A stretch of 64,000 nt of DNA from CAYRPN01 sp964426135 (lineage in GTDB: Bacteria; Planctomycetota; Phycisphaerae; Phycisphaerales; Phycisphaeraceae). Both the position numbers and the translations under genes were made by a program. The notes below the pieces were generated by a model that was not told the origin of the DNA, made no database searches, and worked only from the letters and a program-made list of their open reading frames with translations. Below are positions 8,217 to 17,900 of this stretch, piece after piece. Position 1 is the first letter of the stretch; the number at the start of each line of letters is the position of its first letter. The stretch spans positions 12,159 to 76,158 of the forward strand of contig CAYRPN010000009.1 in NCBI GenBank assembly GCA_964426135.1, written 5' to 3'.

Positions 8217-9470
8217 ATGAGTGCGACGAGCGTCAAGCAGTTGAAGACGGTTTCCAATAATGTCGGCAAGCCCCTGGCGGCGGCGCTGGAGGAAGGCCGC
8301 GGTTTGCTGCGCCTTTCCCCCACCTGGGTGCCGCGATCGTTCCTGCAACCGGGCCTGCGCATCAAGCTCAATCCGAACGACACCTACGCGTTCGGCCTCA
8401 GCCGCGGCGGCATCGACGAGCGCTGGTTCGCCTCGACCACCGAAGCCGCCAACGACAACCGCACGCCCGACGAGGGCCTCAGCTACGTCGTCGTCGGCAA
8501 CAGCCGGTTCCAGTTGCGCGACGCGGTGGCCGAACTGGGCGAGACGCTCATCGGCAAGGCGATCTGGAAAAAATACGGCAAGTGGCCGGTGTACTCGAAA
8601 TTCTTCGACAACATGGGCCCCATCCCGCACCACATGCACCAGTCCGCCAAGCAGGCGAAACTGGTCGGCCAGGAGGGCAAGCCCGAGTCGTACTACTTCC
8701 CGCCCCAGCACAACTGGACCGGCAACAATTTCCCCCACACCTTCATGGGCCTGAACCCCGGCACCACCAAGGCGCAGGTCCGCAAGTGCCTGGAGGATTG
8801 GAACAAGGGCGATAACGGCATCCTCGACCTGTCGCAGGCGTATCGCCTGAAGATCGGCACCGGCTGGCTGATTCCGCCGAGCGTGCTGCACGCGCCGGGC
8901 AGCCTGTGCACGTACGAGCCGCAGTGGGGCAGCGACGTGTTCGGCATGTACCAGAACCTCGTCGAGGGCCGCAGCGTGCCATGGGCGCTGCTCGTCAAGG
9001 ACATGCCCAAGAACAAGCACAAGGACCTGGACTTCATCGTGGATCAGCTCGACTGGGATCGCAACGTCGATCCGAACTTCAAGGCGAACAACTACCTCGA
9101 GCCGATCGTGGACACGCAGGACGAAGCTCACGTCGACAAGTGGATCGTCTACGGCAACATCGACGGGTTCCAGTTCTTCTCCGCCAAGGAACTCACCGTC
9201 CTGCCCGGCGGCAGCGTCACGATCAAGGACAAGGGCGCCAGCGGCGTCATCACCGTCCAGGGCCACGGCAGGGCCAATGGCTTGACCATCAACAGCCCGA
9301 AGATGATCGGGTTCCACGAACTGACGCAGGACGAGTTCTTCATCACCGAAGCCGCCGCCACGGCCGGCGTCACGTACGTCAACGACAGCCCGACCGAGCC
9401 GCTGGTGATGCTCCGTTACTTCGGCCCGCAGGTGAACACGCACGCACCGAAGCACAGAGGATCGAAGTGA
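8217..9470 (+). CDS. cupin-fold protein, mannose-6-phosphate isomerase-like
   Basis: 417 residues with the ATG at 8217, preceded by GAGG at 8207-8210. The centre carries H-H-M-H-Q-S and later I-P-P-S-V-L-H-A-P-G, a spacing of metal-binding histidines typical of the two-barrel cupins related to type I phosphomannose isomerase. The C-terminal half (residues about 310-400) reads as another beta-rich cupin domain with L-P-G-G-S-V-T-I. Such proteins bind a metal and a sugar or sugar phosphate. It stands alone with a 230-base gap upstream and 275 downstream. I do not recognise a characterised orthologue, so an isomerase activity is only a possibility. Confidence 0.6.
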   Translation: MSATSVKQLKTVSNNVGKPLAAALEEGRGLLRLSPTWVPRSFLQPGLRIKLNPNDTYAFGLSRGGIDERWFASTTEAANDNRTPDEGLSYVVVGNSRFQLRDAVAELGETLIGKAIWKKYGKWPVYSKFFDNMGPIPHHMHQSAKQAKLVGQEGKPESYYFPPQHNWTGNNFPHTFMGLNPGTTKAQVRKCLEDWNKGDNGILDLSQAYRLKIGTGWLIPPSVLHAPGSLCTYEPQWGSDVFGMYQNLVEGRSVPWALLVKDMPKNKHKDLDFIVDQLDWDRNVDPNFKANNYLEPIVDTQDEAHVDKWIVYGNIDGFQFFSAKELTVLPGGSVTIKDKGASGVITVQGHGRANGLTINSPKMIGFHELTQDEFFITEAAATAGVTYVNDSPTEPLVMLRYFGPQVNTHAPKHRGSK

Positions 9471-9521
9471 GCGGGGGGCGTGTCATTCCCGTGCCCCCGG
9501 CGCATCCACAGAACAATGCGA

Positions 9522-9568
9522 ATGTCTAATGTCGAGTGTCGAGTGTCTAGTGTCGAGTTTCTAGTCGC
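9522..9568. repeat. GTCGAGT heptamer array (array F)
   Basis: About six units of GTCGAGT, GTCTAGT or TTCTAGT at a 7-base period, 50 bases after the cupin stop. An inverse copy follows at 9620-9655. Confidence 0.75.
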
Positions 9569-9619
9569 TGAAAGCCGCCAACGCTTGACCGTCACCATGA
9601 AACGTCCCCATTGTCCGGG

Positions 9620-9655
9620 ATTAGACATTCAACACGAGACATTCGACATTAGACA
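9620..9655. repeat. ATTAGAC/ATTCGAC heptamer array (array G)
   Basis: Units ATTAGAC, ATTCAAC, ACGAGAC, ATTCGAC, ATTAGAC at a 7-base period, roughly the reverse complement of array F. The pair could form a stem with a 50-base loop. Confidence 0.7.
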
Positions 9656-9745
9656 ATTGCCTTGGCGGGTTTTCGCATCCGCATGAATCCGTCGACCGTT
9701 TCATCATGACCCCGACTGTTCGCCACCCCGAGAGTGAGTATTTCA

Positions 9746-10258
9746 ATGTCCATGGATCACAAGGCATTCGCGTTTGACTGGGATGCCTTTGCATCAGAGC
9801 TGTTGCCCGTTCTTTCGCAGTCGCTGGAGTCCAACGATCCGGCTGCCCTGCGCGCCTTCATCGAAGAGCACCGCGAGTCGCTCGTCGACCCGGTCTCCGA
9901 GGAACTGCTTGCCGAGGACTGGGTGGATACGCTCGTCTCCGGCGATGTGCAGGAACTGGCGGACCTGGCGCTGACCAAGTATTACGAGCCGACGGAAGAC
10001 TGCGGCCTGGGCGAGTGGTGGGAGGAGATCGGCAAATCGCTGGCCCCCGCCGCCGCCGCGGCGCTTCTGGGCAATGCGCTCAAGGGCGGGGCGCAGGTGT
10101 TCGATCCGGGCCGGATGGGTGCGTATTTCCAGTCACCCGCCCAGACCGGCGCTTCCGCCAAGGCGCTGGGCTCGGTCAGCCTGCCCGATGTGGAGGAGTA
10201 CCGCGACTTCCTCAAGGGCTGCGCGGAAGACGGCATGGGGGTTTATGTGACGTTTTGA
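9746..10258 (+). CDS. acidic hypothetical protein
   Basis: 170 residues from the ATG at 9746; GAGAGTGAG lies about 8 bases upstream, and ATG 9752 is an alternative start. The protein is acidic and helical. A Trp-Glu-Glu segment (G-E-W-W-E-E-I) lies near residue 88 and a C-terminal D-V-E-E-Y-R-D-F-L-K-G-C follows. There is no signal peptide or membrane segment. I do not recognise a family. A gap of about 55 bases separates it from the Uma2-type gene, which has its own putative promoter, so co-transcription is not implied. Confidence 0.65.
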   Translation: MSMDHKAFAFDWDAFASELLPVLSQSLESNDPAALRAFIEEHRESLVDPVSEELLAEDWVDTLVSGDVQELADLALTKYYEPTEDCGLGEWWEEIGKSLAPAAAAALLGNALKGGAQVFDPGRMGAYFQSPAQTGASAKALGSVSLPDVEEYRDFLKGCAEDGMGVYVTF

Positions 10259-10302
10259 GGCGGCAGGGCCTCCGTTCTCGCGATCGTCGCCAGCGAGCTT
10301 GG

Positions 10303-10308
10303 TAGAAT
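10303..10308 (+). promoter_or_regulatory. putative -10 element of a leaderless transcript (Uma2 gene)
   Basis: TAGAAT ends 5 bases before the ATG at 10314. No ribosome binding site precedes that ATG. The same arrangement is seen at 39379 and 40683. Confidence 0.45.
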
Positions 10309-10313
10309 GGCCC

Positions 10314-10925
10314 ATGACGGAGTTTTTCATGGTCGCGCATGCAATCCAAAGCGAGCCGATGACTGTCGCCCAGTTCATGGCGCTGCCGCCGGAACGAGAT
10401 GGGATCACGCGCGAACTGATCAACGGCCGCATCCGGGAGCACGACGTGACAACGCGAAACCGCTGGCATTGTTCGACGGAAGCTTTGATCGCCCGGTTGC
10501 TTCTCAACTGGCTTGACCGATCTGATCTGATGCGAGGCGTCGTTGCCTCCGGTGAAGTCCGCTGCCGGCTCTCGACTTCATCCGCCACGGTTGTGGGCAT
10601 CGACGTCGCCTTCTTCGGCCCCGAGCACATCGGCGTGGTGGATGAGGAGACCGACGGCTTCGCGGGGCCGCCGATTCTGGCGGTCGAGATTGCTTCGCCG
10701 TCGGACACCAAGGAAGCGGTGACGGAGAAGATCCGCCTGTATCTGGGCGCGGGCGTCAGGCAGGTGTGGATCGTCGACACCGACTTCCACACGATCACGG
10801 TGCATCGCCGCGGCTGCGATCCCAGCCTTTTCGGTTCGTCTCAGACGATGACCGGCGAGCCCGATCTGCCCGGTTTCAGCGAGCCGGTGAGTTCGTTCTT
10901 CCTGCCCGGCCACGCGCGTGGCTGA
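10314..10925 (+). CDS. Uma2 family (DUF820) restriction-endonuclease-fold protein
   Basis: 203 residues. The core shows the Uma2/DUF820 pattern of the PD-(D/E)xK fold: G-I-D-V-A-F-F with the Asp, then L-A-V-E-I-A-S-P-S-D with the Glu, then K-E-A-V-T-E-K-I...Y-L-G-A-G-V-R-Q-V-W-I-V-D. The family is very numerous in cyanobacteria and planctomycetes; members are inferred nucleases, and their biological role is unsettled. The ATG at 10314 follows a -10-like TAGAAT and would give a leaderless mRNA; ATG 10329, with GGAG 7 bases upstream, is the alternative. Confidence 0.85.
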   Translation: MTEFFMVAHAIQSEPMTVAQFMALPPERDGITRELINGRIREHDVTTRNRWHCSTEALIARLLLNWLDRSDLMRGVVASGEVRCRLSTSSATVVGIDVAFFGPEHIGVVDEETDGFAGPPILAVEIASPSDTKEAVTEKIRLYLGAGVRQVWIVDTDFHTITVHRRGCDPSLFGSSQTMTGEPDLPGFSEPVSSFFLPGHARG

Positions 10926-10993
10926 GCAGTCCTAATTTCTTTTACTTTTTCATCATTGACCCGATCCGGGAAAGCCGCACAGGAGGTTCCTTC

Positions 10994-13234
<2,241 letters not shown>

Positions 13235-13277
13235 TTCCCCAGTGACGATCCTCTCGTAACCGCGCGCCGCGAGAACA

Positions 13278-13607
13278 ATGATGTTCAGGCACGAGCAATT
13301 CGAGTGGGATCGGGACAAAGATCGGCGAAACCAGCGAAAGCATCGCGTGTCGTTCGCGGATGCCGCGCAAGTGCTGTCCGACGCCTACGGAGACGTCTTC
13401 CACCTGACGCAACCGGATGACCGCCACGATGAATTGGAAGAACGATGGATAACCATTGGTTCGCATCCCTACAATCGGTCATTGGTTTTTTACATCGTCT
13501 GGACCTACAGGCCGTCCGACCCGGGTCTGGTCACGCGCATCATTTCCGCGCGTCCCGCCAGCCCCTTCGAGCGACGCCAATATGAAAAAGACACCTTCCA
13601 ATTCTAA
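13278..13607 (+). CDS. brnT: BrnT-type toxin
   Basis: 109 residues. The N-terminus F-E-W-D-R-D-K-D-R-R-N-Q-R-K-H-R-V-S-F is the BrnT signature (xWDxxKxxxNxxKHxVxF), and the end R-I-I-S-A-R-P-A...E-R-R-Q-Y-E also matches. BrnT proteins are ribonucleases with a RelE-like fold that inhibit growth by degrading RNA. The antitoxin gene overlaps its 3' end by 26 bases, the normal brnT-brnA order. Two ATGs in tandem (13278, 13281) are possible starts. Confidence 0.9.
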   Translation: MMFRHEQFEWDRDKDRRNQRKHRVSFADAAQVLSDAYGDVFHLTQPDDRHDELEERWITIGSHPYNRSLVFYIVWTYRPSDPGLVTRIISARPASPFERRQYEKDTFQF

Positions 13608-13794
13608 GGCTGTTCGAGTTCACGCTCGCGATCTGAAGCCGCCGACCAAAGCGGATCTCGATCGATTGAAATCCGCGATGAATGGCCCGATCGACACTTC
13701 GCAAATGCCGCAGTGGACGCCGGAGCAGTTTCGAGCCGCCGTGAATCGGAGAAACGCGCTGCTCCGTTCCAAGAGCCGCGGCAAAGCGGGGTGA
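13582..13794 (+). CDS. brnA: BrnA-type antitoxin
   Basis: 70 residues from the ATG at 13582, inside the end of brnT. The segment D-T-S-Q-M-P-Q-W-T-P-E-Q-F-R-A-A corresponds to the D-x-P-E-x-T-x-E-x-F stretch of BrnA antitoxins. A C-terminal basic tail (N-R-R-N-A-L-L-R-S-K-S-R) replaces the usual end, so the DNA-binding part may be divergent. BrnA normally neutralises BrnT and represses the operon; no operator palindrome was identified. Confidence 0.75.
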   Translation: MKKTPSNSKAVRVHARDLKPPTKADLDRLKSAMNGPIDTSQMPQWTPEQFRAAVNRRNALLRSKSRGKAG

Positions 13795-13819
13795 GATCAA
13801 ATTGGAACCATGACACTTG

Positions 13820-13850
13820 AAGCCCACGGACTCTGTCCGTGGGCTTTTTT
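13820..13850 (+). terminator. intrinsic terminator of the brnTA operon
   Basis: AAGCCCACGGA, loop CTC, TGTCCGTGGGCTT and then a T run, 25 bases after the brnA stop. Confidence 0.9.
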
Positions 13851-13881
13851 CATAACGCGTTCACGACGCCGCGCGGAGTTT

Positions 13882-14044
13882 ATACGGTTTCTATCTGATT
13901 CTCGCGCCGAAATTGATGCCACTGGCAGGCTCGGCTGCCAGTGCGTTTCTCGCGTCCACCGACGCCCCCGCCTTGCTTTTCGCAGGTCCACTGGCAGCCA
14001 AGCCTGCCAGTGGCATCTGCGCGAAAATCAGATGGAATCCGTAT
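13882..14044. repeat. 163-bp palindromic element, family II copy 2
   Basis: Same length as the copy at 7459-7621 and almost its exact reverse complement, including the ATACGG and CCGTAT ends. Its last base is the first base of the complement of the stop codon of the neighbouring minus-strand gene, so one boundary of the element coincides with the end of a coding sequence. Confidence 0.85.
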
Positions 14045-14811
14045 TATTTCCCGTCGTTCGACTTCGCTGGAGCAAACCCCGGCAGGCGGCCCCAGATGTC
14101 CGCCAGCATCGCGAAGATTTCCGGCTCGGCCTGCTTCAACTCACCGGCGACGAACGGGTAGAAATCATTTGAACCGAAATAGCTCTCGGTCATCTCGGCG
14201 AAGAACTCCTTCTCGTCCGTCAGGCCGTAGTGCTCGCGCATTTTTCCGGAGACCGTGAGGACTGATTTGTACTTTCCGCCATCGCGGAATTGCTTCCAGG
14301 CCGCGATCACGCGCGGTTCGTCGAACCCGATGATCTGGTCGTGAAACCCGTGCGCCAGTTCATGCAGGATGACCCACGGTTGGCCGTGAATTCCCTCCGG
14401 GTCGAGGAAATCCCTGGTATCGGGAATATGGACGCACTTCGCCAGGCTCTCGCTGTAGCCGTGCTCTTTCAACCAGCCCGCATCGGGGTGGTACTGCATC
14501 GGGACCAGGTCGCCGTGGTTCAGATCCAGTTGGATGGTGATCGTTCGCAGCTTCGCCAGCGCCTTTTCCGGCACGACAAACGCGACGGCGACGAGCCGCG
14601 CTTCCAGGAGTTTCAACGCGCGTGTGCCTGTCGCCGCGTGTTCGCCCTTGAGCAGGCGATCGTCCACGCGAACGGTCCAGCCATCGATGTTGCGCGTCGT
14701 GTGAGCGGTGGGCAGCGGCTTCTTCTCGGCCGCAACCATGACGCCGCCGCCGATCGCCGACACGAACGCCACGAGCATCGCCAGCTTCTGAACGACGGGG
14801 ACGGTCTTCAT
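14044..14811 (-). CDS. secreted zinc metallopeptidase, lethal-factor-like
   Basis: 255 residues with an N-terminal signal sequence (about 1-28, hydrophobic then V-A-A-E). H150-E-L-A-H154 is the zinc-binding HExxH and E206 in K-E-F-F-A-E-M-T-E-S-Y the likely third ligand, an arrangement seen in anthrax-lethal-factor-like (ATLF) and related gluzincin domains. The following F-G-S-N-D-F-Y-P-F is also typical of that group. The substrate is unknown; an extracytoplasmic role is likely. The ATG directly follows the TAA of the remnant upstream, and the 3' end is bordered by family II copy 2. Confidence 0.7.
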   Translation of the reverse strand: MKTVPVVQKLAMLVAFVSAIGGGVMVAAEKKPLPTAHTTRNIDGWTVRVDDRLLKGEHAATGTRALKLLEARLVAVAFVVPEKALAKLRTITIQLDLNHGDLVPMQYHPDAGWLKEHGYSESLAKCVHIPDTRDFLDPEGIHGQPWVILHELAHGFHDQIIGFDEPRVIAAWKQFRDGGKYKSVLTVSGKMREHYGLTDEKEFFAEMTESYFGSNDFYPFVAGELKQAEPEIFAMLADIWGRLPGFAPAKSNDGK

Positions 14812-14955
14812 TTACTTCGCTCCCTTCAGTAGTTCGATCATGGTCTTGCCCATCGCTTCGCCGAGATCGCGGTGGACTTCCGCCTCGCCGCCGCAGCGGC
14901 TGATGGCGATCGTCACCTTACCGCCTTCAAGTTCTTCGCGGAAATCGGACCAGAC
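14812..14955 (-). pseudogene. C-terminal remnant of an unidentified gene
   Basis: Between the TGA of the large dehydrogenase gene and the ATG of the metallopeptidase, an open frame of 47 codons reads W-S-D-F-R-E-E-L-E-G-G-K, then T-I-A-I-S-R-C-G-G-E-A-E, then H-R-D-L-G-E-A-M-G-K. It looks like the end of a real protein but has no ATG near its beginning; GTG inside the frame would give 33 residues. A double stop (TGA TAA) separates it from the gene upstream in the same frame. I read it as a truncated gene; a very small expressed protein is the alternative. Confidence 0.45.
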
Positions 14956-14958
14956 TTA

Positions 14959-17900
14959 TCACGGGGACGCAGCCTTGCGGAGCGATTGCCGCAGAAAAGC
15001 AATCAGGTCGGCCATGCCCTGTTGCGGAATCGCGGCCTCCAGACCGTCGGGCATCAAAGACAGATTCTGGCTGCGCAGTGAATCGATCTGGTTTCGCAGC
15101 ACCACCTTGACCGAGCCGTCCGCCAGCTTCATCGTGACGCTGCTGGCGGTCTCCGAGGCGATCAGGCCGTAGATCTGCTCGCCATCGGTCAGCGTGCAGG
15201 TGTAGGCGTGATAGCCGGGCTGGATGTCGCTGCTGGGATCGAGAATGTTGGCCAGGAGTTTCTCCGGCGGATGTTCCACGACGGACGCGAGATCGGGGCC
15301 GACATTCCTGCCCTCGCTGCCGCGCTGATGGCAGACCATGCAGGCGGCGCGATAGATCTCCGCGCCCTTGACGGGATCGCCCTTCAGCAGCAGCGCGGGG
15401 CGATAGGCGTCGACCACCTTGCCGCGGGCGGCGCTGGTGGCTGTCGCGAAGACCTTCGCGGCCTCATCCCGCACGCGCTTGGACTCGTGCTTGATCAGGC
15501 GGGCGCGCTGGACGGTGTCGATCGACGCGGCCGGCACCTGGCCCGCGCTCAATCGCCGCACCAGGTCGAGCGCCCAGGCTTCGCGAGCCAGCCACGCGGT
15601 GAGCATCGCCTGCCGAGCCGCCGGAGCCGACGAAGGCCAGGCCTTGGCGAACACCTCGGGCGCTTGCGGCGCAGCGATCGCCCCCAGCGCCCGGATCGCC
15701 GCCGCCTGAGCCTCCACCGGATGCTTCGGCTCCAGCCAACCGGCGAGCATCGCCACCGCCTGATCGCGGACGGCGGGATCGCGAGCGATGATCGCCGTGG
15801 CCGCGATGCGTTCTTCGGCGGACAGGGATGCATCTTTCGCGGTGGACTGCGCCTGTTCGAGCAGCGCGGATGCTTTGTCGATGAGCCGGCTGAGCGCGTC
15901 GTCGGTGTTGCCGCGCAGTTTCGCAAGCGAGCTGTTCCGCTGCGCCAGCGAATCCAGCAGGCGGCCGAACGCTGCCAGTTGCCGCGCGGAGTATCGCGGT
16001 CCGGAGACGATGAATACGGGCGCGAGCAGCTGCGCCAGGGCATCGCGGTTGCCCTGCCCCAGCGCCACGGACATGAGCGGCGCCACCAGTCCGCTTTCCC
16101 AGTAGCCCTCCGCACTCGCCACCACCGACGCCAGCGTGCGAAGATGCGGCGTGGCGGAACTCATCACCGCGGCGACCAGCATCTCTTCGCCGGCGCCGCT
16201 GACAAGCAGCCGCCCCAACGTTTCCCCCGCCAGCGCGTCCGTGGAGGCGCCCAGCGAGAAAGCAAGCTGCAGGCGCACCTTCGCATCCGGATCTTCCGTC
16301 AGACGGCAGGCGGCGGCAAGCACGGCGGGGGTAAAGCGCGTCTCCGCCAGCCGCAGCGCGTTCTCGCGCACGCCGTCGCTCCTGTCTTCCAGCGCAGCGG
16401 CGACGAGCGCCGGCGGCAGTTCGCCCAGACCATCGAGCACGCACAAGGCGTGCAGCCTGGCAAGCGGGTTTTCGCTGCGCGTCACCAGTTGCCGCAGCGG
16501 CTCCACCGCGGCCTTGTCGCCGCGCCAGAGCAGAACCTGATGCGCCTTGTCGCGCTGCCAGCCGTTGGAAACATCGAGAGCCGCGACCAGTTGCGCGACA
16601 TCCATCTTGTCCAGCCGCAGCGGTCGAAACGCCGGCATCCCGTCCCGGCTGATGCGATAGAGGCGCCCGCGATCATCGCCGTGGCGATAGTGCGGCAACA
16701 GCTCAGCCTTGCCCTCCTTGGGCAGCCAGTCCGGGTGCTCGATCATGTAGCGATACATGTCCGCCACCCAGAGAGCGCCGTCAGGCCCTTCGCGCACCAT
16801 CACGGGCCGGCACCAGCGATCCTCGCTGGCGAAGAAATCGAACTTGCTCTCATGGTCCACCCTGGCGGCGGTGAAGGTCACGCCGTGGTCCTTCAGCCGG
16901 GCGTGCTGAACGAGGTTGTGAAACGGCTCACAGACGAAGGCGTGGATTTCCTCCGCGGGAAAAAGCAGCCGATCGCGATAGATCATCGCGCTGCACGCCG
17001 AGGTGAAATGCCCCGCCTCGCCGAAGCTGTGGAACCGCTTCTCCGGCGTGCTTGCGGGAAACACCGGCGGATTCGGCGGCGTGAGCAGTTGCACCAGCGT
17101 GCGGGCCGTGCCGTAATGCGGATTTTGCCGCAGGTAGTGATCCGGCAGGACGTAATGCCACAGCGGGTTGGAATTCTGGTTGCCGAACCACCGGCCCCAG
17201 TTGTCGCGATTGCCGCCAAACTGCGTCGGCCCGCTTTGCGGCTCCAGTTCCCCCGTGTCGGGGCGGAAGCGAAAGTCGCGGCTGCCCACGTGAACTTCCT
17301 GCCCGCTGACGGTGGATTTCAAACGCAGGCTTGAGCCGTAGCCCAGGTAATGTCCGCCGATGGCGACATGCACCCAGTTGTCCAGGCCCCAGCGCAAGCC
17401 ATTGGCGCGAAGTTGCTGATTGCCTTCCTGCAGGCCACTGACCAGTACGCGCTGCTCGTCGGCCCTTCCGTCGCCGTCCGAATCTCGCAGCAGCAGAATA
17501 TTCGGCGCGGCCGTGACGATGGCGCCATCGCGCCAGGTGAGGATGCCGGTGGGAAAGTTCAGCCCCTGCGCAAACAGCGTGGACTTGTCGTAGCGACCAT
17601 CGGCATCACTGTCTTCCAGGATGCGCACGCGCCCGCCGGGCTTGCCCTTGCCGTCCATGCCCATCGGATAGTCCGCCATTTCCACGACCCACAACCGGCC
17701 GCGATCATCCCAGTCGAACGCCACGGGATCCAGCAGCAGCGGTTCGGCGGCGGCGAGCTCGACGCGGAAGCCGACGGGCACGTGGATTTTCCTGAGTGAT
17801 TCCTCGGGCGACAGGGGCAGGCTCGCCGGCGCCGGCGCGGCTGTCGGCGTCGCCGCCGACTCGGGCTTGCCAACCGGCTGGCCCGAGGCGGTGTGAAGCT

